Source: Paenibacillus_E oryzisoli_A
GTDB lineage: Bacteria; Bacillota; Bacilli; Paenibacillales; NBRC-103111
Direction: 5' to 3'
NCBI RefSeq assembly: GCF_050467285.1
Contig: NZ_JBCMUN010000006.1
Location: forward strand, 124,001-188,000
DNA length: 64,000 bases
The notes under the pieces are model-generated. The model saw nothing but the letters and a program-made list of their open reading frames with translations. It was not told the origin of the DNA and ran no database searches. A program made the translations under genes and the position numbers. Positions 16,967-24,882 of the stretch are shown one piece after another (position 1 is the first letter of the stretch; every line of letters starts with the position of its first letter).

Positions 16967-18064
16967 TCATTTTTCGCCCGACATTAAATATTTGGCGTAC
17001 GCCATCGGATTGTAATAGGTGGATTTCCAATTGTCCTGCATGCCGGCTTCTTTGAAGCTGTAACGTTGGTCCTTCCCGTTGCATTCTATAAATAAAGGAA
17101 AGCCCTCCGTCGTAATCCCGACATCGAGGCCGAGATCCGCCAAAGCGGGCAGCTCGCTGCTCAAATGGCGCGCAACCAGCAGGGAGAAGTCAGCAACCTT
17201 GCAGCAGACGTCTTCGGGATCGAGGTGCGGGTAGGCGGCGGACAGCAGGTCGGGCAGCGTCGCAACTTTGCCTCCCTGCGCCACATTGGTCAGAAAATGC
17301 TTCCGTGAAGCCACCTTCGCTACGATGCCGGTGATGCCCCATTCGCCGCTTGCGCCGCGCTGCACGGAGACGCGAAGATCGAACGGACGCCCGTTCACGG
17401 TAGCGAGCGGAAGGCATTGCTGGATGAGGTAGGAGGTTGAAGCGATTTTGCGGCGCAGCGTGAGCGGCAGTCCTTTCCGGAAGAGGATCGTTCGCCATAC
17501 GCGGTTCGTCAGCTTCATGCTGGCCGGATAAATCAGCTTCCAACGGCCGCTGGGCAGCTTTTGCAGCTTCATGATCCCCCGGCCGATGCTGGAGTTGGTC
17601 GGTTTTAAAATCAGCGAGGTGTAGGAAGCCATCATCATTTTTACATTAGCAAGGGTAGCGGGATATGTGCTTGGCAGGTGGGGACGAATATGCTCGTTTT
17701 TAAGTAAAAGGTTGTGGATGCGCATTTTGCTGTAACGGTTCCAACGATTGAACAGGAGGATGCCCTTTTGGGTCCATTGCTCCAAGATGTGATTGGAAGC
17801 GGCATCCAGGTAGATCGCGCGGTTGTGGATGACTTTGGGCAGATCGATCCACATGCGCTCGGTGCAGGTTTCTTGCTGTACATAGGCATGAACCTTCATC
17901 GACGGCATATGGACATCTTGCATGCGGAAATAGCAAGGCGTCAGCTTATATTGCTTGCAAGCATCCCGGTAGAAGGAAATTTCTTCATAAAGGGTATGCC
18001 CATGCGGGATGCCGGCGAACAAGGTGTCGTTGACCAAAATGCCTACATAGGGACGACGCGACAT
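16967..18064 (-). CDS. YheC/YheD-family spore coat-associated protein (ATP-grasp-like)
   Basis: A 365-residue member of the YheC/YheD 'endospore coat-associated' family. Family blocks are the opening RPYVGILVNDTLFAGIPHG, the ATP-grasp-like 'LILKPTNSSIGRGIMKLQK', 'QQCLPLATVNGRPFDLRVSVQRG' and the closing 'ALADLGLDVGITTEGFPLFIECNGKDQRY' with metal/ATP-ligand residues. B. subtilis relatives are made in the mother cell and found on the coat; the reaction is unknown. The ATG at 18064 follows AAGGAG by 9 bases; the longer frame reads back past the promoter. It is divergent from the GT4 gene and preceded by a sigma-K-like promoter, in line with a role in coat assembly. Confidence 0.88.
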   Translation of the reverse strand: MSRRPYVGILVNDTLFAGIPHGHTLYEEISFYRDACKQYKLTPCYFRMQDVHMPSMKVHAYVQQETCTERMWIDLPKVIHNRAIYLDAASNHILEQWTQKGILLFNRWNRYSKMRIHNLLLKNEHIRPHLPSTYPATLANVKMMMASYTSLILKPTNSSIGRGIMKLQKLPSGRWKLIYPASMKLTNRVWRTILFRKGLPLTLRRKIASTSYLIQQCLPLATVNGRPFDLRVSVQRGASGEWGITGIVAKVASRKHFLTNVAQGGKVATLPDLLSAAYPHLDPEDVCCKVADFSLLVARHLSSELPALADLGLDVGITTEGFPLFIECNGKDQRYSFKEAGMQDNWKSTYYNPMAYAKYLMSGEK

Positions 18065-18121
18065 AAGGTTCACTCCTTCTCCTTCTGTCATTTGGAGGCG
18101 GCTCGCAGAAAGGATTCCTCT

Positions 18122-18149
18122 CATAGTATGGAGGCGGGGGTGCACCGGT
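18122..18149 (-). promoter_or_regulatory. Sigma-K-like promoter for the YheC-like gene
   Basis: On the minus strand AC is followed by 17 bases and CATACTATG, against the consensus AC-N16/17-CATANNNTA (one mismatch at the last base). About 50 bases separate it from the ATG. Confidence 0.5.
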
Positions 18150-18234
18150 TTGTACGAAAGCTGATACAGGCTCTGAAAGTTCAAGAAATATCCGCATGCG
18201 TACAGCAGGAACGTTGTTAAAGGGGAGGACAATC

Positions 18235-19446
18235 GTGACAAAAGGTCAACCGCGGGGCGTCAAAAAGTGGCGTTCATCCAGACAGGTGGTAATCGTGTCG
18301 CCGGGCGCTTTTGCCATTCCGTCAGAGAAAAGCAGCTCGGTCGAACAGGTGATTCAAAAGACGGCGGAGCAGCTCACTCAGCACATTCCCGTGACGGTCA
18401 TTGGCAGAAAGACGTCATTCCAACGGGCAAAAGAGGTTCGTGGCGGTGTCACGTATGTGCGTGTACCGTTCAGGGGACGGGGCACGTATATCGCGGGGGT
18501 GATGCGGCAGATCGCCCGGCTCAAGCCAGCCGTCATCCAGGTCGACAACCGTCCACGATATGTGTGGCGGCTGCGCCGGAAGTTTCCCCAGGCGGCGATT
18601 TCGCTAGTGCTGCATTCGACGTATTTTATCAGCGAGCCTCATATTGCGCTTCCACGGCTAAGAGCGTGTCTGCGGGCCGCGACGATTATTATCGTCAACA
18701 GCGAGTTTCTTAAGACGTATTTGCAAAAAAAAGTGCCTGCGGCGGCCCATAAAATTGTAGTCAATTATTTGGGTGTTGACACAGGCAGCTTTATATCCAA
18801 GTGGTCCCCGGAGGGCGATGCCGCTCGACAGAAGACGCTGAGGGAGCGGGGCTATGAGGGCCGCAAAATCATCCTGTACGCCGGACGTCTCATCCCGCAA
18901 AAAGGGGTGCATCACTTGCTGGAGGCGATGCCCGCGATTATCGGGCAGGAGCCAAGGGCGCTGCTGGTCATTGTAGGAAGCGCGTTCTATGGCTCGCGCA
19001 GGGTGACGCCGTACGTGGCCCGGCTCAAGAAAAAGGCCCGGCCGCTCGCCGGTCACGTGGTCTTCGTTCCGTATATCAAACACCAGGATATCCCCGCCTG
19101 GATGCGCCTCGCCGAGGTGGCGGTAGTACCTTCTATAGGAAAGGAAGCTTTCGGATTGGTCAATGTCGAGGCGATGGCGTCTGGTGTTCCGGTCGTGGCC
19201 ACTCACGCCGGTGGGATTCAGGAGGTCGTCGAAGACGGGCAGACCGGTGTGCTCGTCTCGATTCCGGAGATTCAGCGCGAGCTGGCTGCAGCGCTGCTGC
19301 GCGTACTGCAGGATGACGACCTGCAGCGCAAGCTCGGGGAGCAGGGCATCGCCCGTGTGCAAGAGAAATTCACATGGCAGCGATCGGCGGAGAAGAGGCT
19401 CGAGCTGTACGCGCGATGGCTGGAAAACGCCCGAAGCGGCGGCTGA
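18235..19446 (+). CDS. Glycosyltransferase family 4, CotSA-like
   Basis: A 403-residue retaining GT-B glycosyltransferase. The donor-binding half shows ILYAGRLIPQKGVHHLLEAM, the VVPSIGKEAFGLVNVEAMASG block with the E-x7-E motif, and 'GVPVVATHAGGIQEVVEDGQTG'. The acceptor half contains 'SFQRAKEVRGGVTYVRVPFRGRGTY'. It resembles B. subtilis CotSA/YtcC-type spore coat transferases. No signal peptide or membrane span is seen. The GTG at 18235 is used because GGGGAGG lies 7 bases upstream. It shares its control region with the divergent YheC-like gene and precedes the repeat protein, so a role in glycosylating the spore surface is a fair inference. Confidence 0.85.
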   Translation: MTKGQPRGVKKWRSSRQVVIVSPGAFAIPSEKSSSVEQVIQKTAEQLTQHIPVTVIGRKTSFQRAKEVRGGVTYVRVPFRGRGTYIAGVMRQIARLKPAVIQVDNRPRYVWRLRRKFPQAAISLVLHSTYFISEPHIALPRLRACLRAATIIIVNSEFLKTYLQKKVPAAAHKIVVNYLGVDTGSFISKWSPEGDAARQKTLRERGYEGRKIILYAGRLIPQKGVHHLLEAMPAIIGQEPRALLVIVGSAFYGSRRVTPYVARLKKKARPLAGHVVFVPYIKHQDIPAWMRLAEVAVVPSIGKEAFGLVNVEAMASGVPVVATHAGGIQEVVEDGQTGVLVSIPEIQRELAAALLRVLQDDDLQRKLGEQGIARVQEKFTWQRSAEKRLELYARWLENARSGG

Positions 19447-19479
19447 TCTGGGTAAGCGCACATTTTTACAGGCGAATGT

Positions 19480-19507
19480 ACGCAACCGGATAGGGGTGAA
19501 TATGTTA
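19480..19507 (+). promoter_or_regulatory. Sigma-K-like promoter for the decapeptide-repeat protein
   Basis: AC at 19480-19481, a 17-base spacer and AATATGTTA at 19499-19507, one mismatch from CATANNNTA. The start codon follows 36 bases later, behind GGAGAGG. Confidence 0.4.
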
Positions 19508-19542
19508 CCACAGATTCTTTTTTGCTGAATGGAGAGGAAACG

Positions 19543-21990
19543 ATGGCTAAGCGAAAAAGCGCCGGCATGAGGTCCGGCGTGCAAAAAGTAAATTCGCACA
19601 CGAACGAATTGCGATGGCTGGATGAACCGGTGCCGCCTGCCAAAGCCGAACGACCCGCACCGTCTCCCAAGCCTGTGGTGCAGCCACCGCTTACACAGCC
19701 CACGGTTCAGGCCGACAAAGTGTTGACGAGACCGCTGCAGGTGTCCCAAGTATCAACACCGGCACCGCCGCTGCTTCTGTTCAATGAACGGAAAACCGGA
19801 AGGGTTACGGATCCCGTGGTGTATACGGACGATTTGGTGGATGAATCCGTCACGTGGGAGAAAATCGCCGGCCGTTCCATTGACGACAGCAAGATCAAAC
19901 CGAGCAGTATTGGAACGCGAGCCATCAAGGACTTTGCGATTGAGCAAACCAAGCTTGCCCCGAACAGCGTGACACGGGAAAAAATCGCGTTTCATGCGAT
20001 CTGCGACGAGCACATTGCACTTAACAGCATCAGCGCCAACAAGCTGCAGGACCATTCGCTGGTCGGCGACAAAATTATGGATGCGACGATTCCGGGCGCC
20101 AAGCTGACCGATCAATCGATCGAGGGCATCAAGCTGGCGGACCGCTCCATTTTACCGCACCACTTGACGGAACTGGTCGTCACCCAGGAGTTGATTGACA
20201 ATCAGGCCGTGACGTCGGAAAAGATTCGCAGCGGCAGTGTGCTGTCCCGCCATCTCGCCAACTACATCATTGATACCGCGAAACTGATGGACGGCGCGGT
20301 CACATCGGATAAAATCAGAACGCAGGCGGTGACGCAGGAAAAGCTGGGAATCGGCAGCGTCGCGTCCGAGCATCTGCAATTGCAAAGCGTGTCGACGGAA
20401 CATCTCAGCGCGCAGGCTGTGACGAACGCTATTCTGGCGGACCAAGCCGTGGACAGCGCCAAGCTTGGCAGCCGCGTCGTGGAAGGCAAGCACATCGCGC
20501 CGGCATCCATCGTAGGGATGCATCTCGACAGCGACGCGGTGACGGGGCAGCATGTGGCACCGGGCTCCATTGAAACGGTGCATGTGGCGGAGGGCGCTGT
20601 GACGACGGACTGCTTGCAGGATGAAGCGGTTACGTCGGAGAAGCTCGCCTTCGGCGCCGTGCAATCTTGGCACATAGCGAACGAGATGATTCAGGCCGAT
20701 CACCTGGAAGACGGTACGATTACAGCCGACAAGCTTGCCAGCGGCGCGGTGACGGGCGATAAGCTTGCCGAAGGCAGCGTCGATGCGTATAAGCTGCGGG
20801 ATGACTGCATCACCGCGGAGAAAATTGCGAAGCGCGCAATCAGCGCCAGTCATTTGAAAGAGGGGATCATTTCCAACAAGCATTTGGCCAAAGGCTCCAT
20901 CGGCGCCAAAGAGCTGGAGGTGCAGGCGATTCAGCGCAGCCACATCGCACCGGAAGCGGTCTCGGGGTGGCACCTGCAAGATGACGCCGTGACTGCTCGG
21001 AAGCTGGCAGCGGAAGCGGTTACGAGCGTCAAGCTGGCGCCATTCGCGGTAGGGAGTTCCCACCTCCAGGCGGGGCTTATCGACGGGAGCCATCTTCAGC
21101 CCGGCGTCGTGACGTCAACGCATTTGGCGCCGGATGCCATCACACCCGAGCTGTTCAAGGACCGCAGCTTCGATGGCCGCAAGCTGGTTGAACGCTCCGT
21201 TGGCAAAGCGGAGCTCGCGAGCAGGGCGGTCACGTCGGAGAAGCTGGCGCCGGGCAGTGTGCAGGCGCAGCACCTCACAGCCGGCGCCGTTGGCAGCGGC
21301 CAGCTGGCGCAGGGCGCCGTCACGAACGAAGCGCTCGCCGAAGGCGCGGTCGATGGTACGAAGCTGGCAGCGAGCAGCGTGGACGGCTCGCATCTGGCGC
21401 TTGGGTCCGTCGGTGCGGAGCACTTGACGGACGGGGCCATTGACGGCGCGAAGCTGGCGGAAGCCGCCGTCGCCGGCCGCCACTTGCAGGCGGCCTCCGT
21501 GGATGGCGAGAAGCTCGCCGATGGCGCCGTCGACAGCGCCAAGCTGGCCGCCGGCAGCGTGCACGGCCAGCACCTGGCGCCCGGCGCGGTGGCGGAGCAG
21601 CACCTGGCGCCGGGCAGCATCGACGGCGGCAAGCTCGCCGCCGGTACGATCCGCGACGAGCACGTGCAGGAGCGGTCGCTCACGTTATCGAAGCTGGTCG
21701 ATAACGTGCTGCGCACCTCCCGCAAGCAGCGCAGCGCGGTGCAGCAGTTCGGGCTCGTCCCGTTCGAGATGCAGGTCGAGGACGAAGTGTTGGAACTGGT
21801 CGTGAGCTTCGACGAGAAGTTCACGAACACGGACTACGTCCTGACGGCCACCACGACGCTGCCTGCGTATCACGTCACGATCAGCCGGAAGCTGGCGAAC
21901 CGCGTGGTGCTGGCCGTCAGCCGCATCAAGCCGACGACAGAGCAGCAGGGCATCGTGAACTGGATCGCGATCGGGCAGGGCTACGCGTAG
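19543..21990 (+). CDS. 815-residue decapeptide-repeat protein with WIAIG-type C-terminal domain
   Basis: Residues 1-100 form a Lys/Pro-rich, low-complexity N terminus without a signal peptide. Residues 101-720 are 62 uninterrupted ten-residue repeats with the pattern [GA]-[SA]-[VI]-x-x-x-[KH]-[LI]-x-[DPEA] (for example GAVTSEKLAP, GSVQAQHLTA). Residues 721-815 form a compact all-beta-like domain ending NWIAIGQGYA, which resembles the 'WIAG-tail' domain annotated in Paenibacillaceae proteins. The regular periodicity suggests a stiff fibre or beta-solenoid. It has a good ribosome binding site (GGAGAGG) before the ATG at 19543, and sits between coat-type glycosyltransferase genes, so a spore-surface structural protein, possibly glycosylated, is the best inference. 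Tail-fibre proteins have similar repeats, but no phage genes are near. Confidence 0.8.
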   Translation: MAKRKSAGMRSGVQKVNSHTNELRWLDEPVPPAKAERPAPSPKPVVQPPLTQPTVQADKVLTRPLQVSQVSTPAPPLLLFNERKTGRVTDPVVYTDDLVDESVTWEKIAGRSIDDSKIKPSSIGTRAIKDFAIEQTKLAPNSVTREKIAFHAICDEHIALNSISANKLQDHSLVGDKIMDATIPGAKLTDQSIEGIKLADRSILPHHLTELVVTQELIDNQAVTSEKIRSGSVLSRHLANYIIDTAKLMDGAVTSDKIRTQAVTQEKLGIGSVASEHLQLQSVSTEHLSAQAVTNAILADQAVDSAKLGSRVVEGKHIAPASIVGMHLDSDAVTGQHVAPGSIETVHVAEGAVTTDCLQDEAVTSEKLAFGAVQSWHIANEMIQADHLEDGTITADKLASGAVTGDKLAEGSVDAYKLRDDCITAEKIAKRAISASHLKEGIISNKHLAKGSIGAKELEVQAIQRSHIAPEAVSGWHLQDDAVTARKLAAEAVTSVKLAPFAVGSSHLQAGLIDGSHLQPGVVTSTHLAPDAITPELFKDRSFDGRKLVERSVGKAELASRAVTSEKLAPGSVQAQHLTAGAVGSGQLAQGAVTNEALAEGAVDGTKLAASSVDGSHLALGSVGAEHLTDGAIDGAKLAEAAVAGRHLQAASVDGEKLADGAVDSAKLAAGSVHGQHLAPGAVAEQHLAPGSIDGGKLAAGTIRDEHVQERSLTLSKLVDNVLRTSRKQRSAVQQFGLVPFEMQVEDEVLELVVSFDEKFTNTDYVLTATTTLPAYHVTISRKLANRVVLAVSRIKPTTEQQGIVNWIAIGQGYA
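19843..21702 (+). repeat. Coding tandem array of 62 x 30-base units
   Basis: Sixty-two in-frame 30-base units without a single insertion or deletion of phase. Units are diverged at the DNA level at the 5' end and become more alike and more GC-rich toward the 3' end (about 21200-21700), where AAGCTGGC and GAGCACCTGGC-like words recur, suggesting more recent duplication there. Confidence 0.85.
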
Positions 21991-21995
21991 GCGGT

Positions 21996-22034
21996 AAAAA
22001 GTGATTCGCACGGACGGTGCGGGTCACTTTTTTT
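21996..22034 (+). terminator. Intrinsic terminator of the repeat-protein gene
   Basis: Arms AAAAAGTGA-x-TCGCAC and GTGCG-x-GTCACTTTTT around a 5-base loop, followed by further T residues; begins 6 bases after the stop codon. Confidence 0.9.
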
Positions 22035-22300
22035 CGTTCGCATGTGGTTCGCCTGCCTGCTGCTAACCAGAGGCTCCTTGCTGGGAGATGAGCTATCTAT
22101 ACCGTGCCGTTGCATGCTATTGCGGACTTTAGATTCCAACCTGCGAATGCGTTTACTTACGTTGCCTCTGGTCGCTAGTGCTGCTGCCGCAATCCCGAAC
22201 TGAGATATCTTATTTTTAAGTTGAAGTAATAGGTAAGTAAATAAGTTAGGTGAGCAAACTTAATTGTTGCAAAGGTGCCCGGAACACGATGAAAATCCGT

Positions 22301-22326
22301 AAATAAGATAAGTCGTTATCTTATTT
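22301..22326. repeat. Perfect inverted repeat
   Basis: Arms AAATAAGATAA and TTATCTTATTT with a 4-base loop, in a 1.1-kb gap without convincing genes (22035-23161). Confidence 0.6.
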
Positions 22327-22440
22327 ATAGAATTCAAGGGCAGTCCGTGAGAATAAGTTATTGGAAGTAACCTATTTAGAGAGGACGCCAGCTTAAATGA
22401 GGAAATCGGCACCTCGCTCTTAATATGCTACCTTATATTT

Positions 22441-22638
22441 CGTTCAATAAGCACTCCTCGAATGCTTATTGAACGAAATCCGGCGCTCAGTAACTGAATA
22501 AGCATCCCGCGAGTGCTTATTGAACGCAATACTCGGTGTAACGGGCTGATTTGGAAGGAATAGGCACTCCGCGAGTGCTTATTAGCCGAAATCCGGCGCT
22601 CAGCGGCTGAATACGCACTCCTCGAGTGCTTATTCAGC
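22441..22638. repeat. Four related palindromes, AATAAGCACT...AGTGCTTATT type
   Basis: Palindromes at 22441-22475 (13-base perfect arms CGTTCAATAAGCA), 22496-22522, 22557-22584 and 22608-22638 share the core AATAAGCACTCC-x-CGAGTGCTTATT. The spacer CGAAATCCGGCGCTCAG recurs after the first and third, so the set looks like a duplicated pair. The motif is related to the 79-base elements at 9225. Confidence 0.7.
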
Positions 22639-22680
22639 TTAGCGCAGCTTAACCCGGCAATATCCACCGCAACCGGCACC

Positions 22681-22764
22681 GCACTCCCCGCCGCACTCTC
22701 CACGGCACTCTCCACGGCACTCTCCACGGCACTCCCGACCGCAATGCCCACCGCAATTCCTCGC
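22681..22764. repeat. Tandem repeat with a 12-base unit
   Basis: Seven units of GCACTCTCCACG and close variants. The minus-strand frame through it (with repeated ESAV) has no ribosome binding site and is not taken as a gene. Confidence 0.7.
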
Positions 22765-22779
22765 CGCACCCCCCACAAG

Positions 22780-22960
22780 CTGCAAAACATACAACTAATC
22801 CGCGAAAAAAGAACCGTTTTAACTGAAATCATGTAAAACCTACATCAAAAACGCCACCAAATCAACAAAATCCCCCTTTTTGAGAAAAGCAGCAGAGATT
22901 AGCTGTACATTTTACAGGAGCATGTCCCACTTCCCACTCCTTTCCGGTATTTACCTGTAC
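22780..22960. repeat. Cluster of TGTA-x6-TACA-type palindromic motifs (copy 2)
   Basis: Contains CTGCAAAACATACAACTAAT, ATGTAAAACCTACAT and CTGTACATTTTACA, matching the motifs at 12863-13001 but in a different order and orientation. Confidence 0.5.
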
Positions 22961-23161
22961 AAATTGCAGGATAGCAGCGAAAGAGTTTCCCTTGGCAGGT
23001 AATAGAGGGGAAGCGGCATCCCCCCTAACTTCTGAAAATAGATACATAACCAATTTTCATTTCAGGGCTGTTCGTCCAATTGAAGTCTACCAGAGGCGCA
23101 TATGCTAGTAGAAATGAATGTAGCTTCGTAGCATTCACCAGATTTTGGAAGGGGGATTGGC

Positions 23162-23896
23162 GTGAAAGGCGTGGTACTTGCGGGAGGAACAGGCAGCCGT
23201 TTGCGTCCGTTGACGCATATTATCAATAAGCATTTATTGCCCGTTGGCGATATGCCCATGATTCAGCACGCGCTGGAGAAGCTGGCTGAGGCGGGGATTG
23301 AGGATGTGCTCGTCATCACCGGCAAGCAATCCGCAGGCCTGTATCTCGATTATTTGGGCGGCGGTGATGCGCTTGGCATCAAGCTGACTTATAAAATTCA
23401 GGAAAAGGCGGGCGGCATTTCCGAGGCGCTTGCGCTCGCTGAAGATTTTATTCGTCCAGGCGAGAAGTTTGTCGTGATTCTGGGAGATAATCTATTTAAA
23501 GATTCCTTGGTACAGATGATAGACGCATTCCATCAACAAGAGGAAGGCGCGATGGTGATATTGAAAGAAGTGCCGGATCCTTCGCGATACGGCGTTGCGA
23601 CGATGAAAGACGGCCGCATCGAGCGGATTGAGGAGAAGCCTGCACAGCCTCAGACCCGGTATGCGGTGACGGGGATTTATTTGTATGATGCCTCGGTGTT
23701 CGACATTATCAAAACCCAATCGCCCTCTGCAAGAGGCGAAATGGAAATTACGGATGTGAACAATGTGTATGCCTCATCCGGTAAGCTGTCGCACCGCTTT
23801 TTCACCAATTGGTGGATTGATGCAGGGACGCATGAGTCGCTCTTCCAGGCTAATCTGCTCGTCAGAAGGGAGGATTCGCCATGCAAACCTTGCTAG
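23162..23896 (+). CDS. rfbA: Glucose-1-phosphate thymidylyltransferase, SpsI/RfbA type
   Basis: A 244-residue nucleotidyltransferase close to B. subtilis SpsI in length (short form). It makes dTDP-glucose from dTTP and glucose-1-phosphate. The signature GGTGSRLRPLT starts at residue 8, the metal Asp is in ILGDNLF, and EEKP and 'WIDAGTHESLFQAN' follow. The start is a GTG with AAGGGGG a few bases upstream. It overlaps the next gene by 16 bases and begins an operon for a dTDP-deoxyhexose used on the spore surface (the spsIJKL situation). A CATATGCTA sequence at 23099-23107 looks like a sigma-K -10 element, but no matching -35 was found. Confidence 0.93.
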   Translation: MKGVVLAGGTGSRLRPLTHIINKHLLPVGDMPMIQHALEKLAEAGIEDVLVITGKQSAGLYLDYLGGGDALGIKLTYKIQEKAGGISEALALAEDFIRPGEKFVVILGDNLFKDSLVQMIDAFHQQEEGAMVILKEVPDPSRYGVATMKDGRIERIEEKPAQPQTRYAVTGIYLYDASVFDIIKTQSPSARGEMEITDVNNVYASSGKLSHRFFTNWWIDAGTHESLFQANLLVRREDSPCKPC

Positions 23897-24882
23897 TCAC
23901 CGGCGGCATGGGGTTTATTGGCAGCAATTTTATTCATTATTGGCGAAGCCGGCACCCTGAGGATCGCATTGTGAACGTGGATGTCCTGACGTATGCGGGC
24001 AACCCGGACAATGTCGAGACGTTGGAGGGACAGCCCGGCTATACGTTTGTACATGGCGATATCGGCGATGAAGTGCTGATGCTGAAGACGATGGCGGATG
24101 TCGATATCGTGGTTCATTTTGCCGCCGAATCCCATGTGGATCGCAGCATTCACAGCCCGCGCGGTTTTGTGACGACGAACGTGCTGGGCACGCAGAGCCT
24201 GCTGGAAGCGGCGAGACAGCGGCAGGTGAGCAAATTTATTCACGTCTCTACCGATGAAGTGTACGGTACGCTTGGCGCGACAGGCGCCTTTTCGGAAGCA
24301 ACGCCGCTTGCACCGAATTCCCCCTATTCCGCCAGCAAAGCCGGCTCCGATCTGCTGGCACGCGCCTACTATGAAACCTACGGCTTACCGGTCGTTATTA
24401 CCCGCTGCTCCAACAACTACGGTCCCCGCCAATTTCCTGAAAAACTTATCCCCCTCGTCATTACAAAAGCGCTGCGCGACCAGCCGATTTCGCTCTACGG
24501 CGACGGCCTCAATGTGCGCGACTGGCTGTTTGTCGAAGATCACTGCTCGGCGATCGAGCGGGTGATCGAAGCCGGCGTGCCCGGCGAAGTGTACAATATC
24601 GGCGGCAATAACGAGCAGACGAATGTGGACGTCATTAAACGCATTCTCCTTCTATTGAATAAACCGGAGTCGCTGATCCAGCACGTTTCCGATCGCTTGG
24701 GGCACGATCGTCGTTACGCGATCGACAGTTCGAAAATCCAGCGAGAACTCGGTTGGCAGCCCGCCTACACGTGGGATACGGGGCTGAGTCAGACGCTCGG
24801 TTGGTATAAGCTGGCGACCGACTGGTACGACCGCATCGTATCCGGCGCATACCGCAGCGGCCGGGAAGGGGATGCCCGATGA
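23881..24882 (+). CDS. rfbB: dTDP-glucose 4,6-dehydratase
   Basis: A 333-residue extended short-chain dehydrogenase that converts dTDP-glucose to dTDP-4-keto-6-deoxyglucose. The NAD-binding motif GGMGFIGSNF lies at residues 7-16, the active-site STDEVYG with the Asp/Glu pair of dehydratases near residue 125, and the catalytic YSASK near 150. Further family blocks are NNYGPRQFPEKLIPL and 'GDGLNVRDWLFVEDHC'. It overlaps rfbA by 16 bases and rfbD by 4 bases (ATGA), so translation of the three is coupled. Corresponds to SpsJ. Confidence 0.95.
   Translation: MQTLLVTGGMGFIGSNFIHYWRSRHPEDRIVNVDVLTYAGNPDNVETLEGQPGYTFVHGDIGDEVLMLKTMADVDIVVHFAAESHVDRSIHSPRGFVTTNVLGTQSLLEAARQRQVSKFIHVSTDEVYGTLGATGAFSEATPLAPNSPYSASKAGSDLLARAYYETYGLPVVITRCSNNYGPRQFPEKLIPLVITKALRDQPISLYGDGLNVRDWLFVEDHCSAIERVIEAGVPGEVYNIGGNNEQTNVDVIKRILLLLNKPESLIQHVSDRLGHDRRYAIDSSKIQRELGWQPAYTWDTGLSQTLGWYKLATDWYDRIVSGAYRSGREGDAR

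Noticed and set aside
20152..21093. Long minus-strand frames across the decapeptide-repeat gene
   Set aside because: They arise because the 30-base repeat unit keeps all frames open; no start signals.
19543..21990. Phage tail-fibre interpretation of the repeat protein
   Set aside because: Similar decapeptide repeats occur in tail fibres, but no other phage genes are nearby and the neighbours are spore-coat type.
22441..22638. CRISPR array
   Set aside because: Repeats are palindromes with partly identical spacers and irregular spacing, and there are no cas genes.
22428..22832. Minus-strand ORF with repeated ESAV residues
   Set aside because: It spans the hairpin repeats and the 12-base tandem repeat, without ribosome binding site or protein-like sequence.
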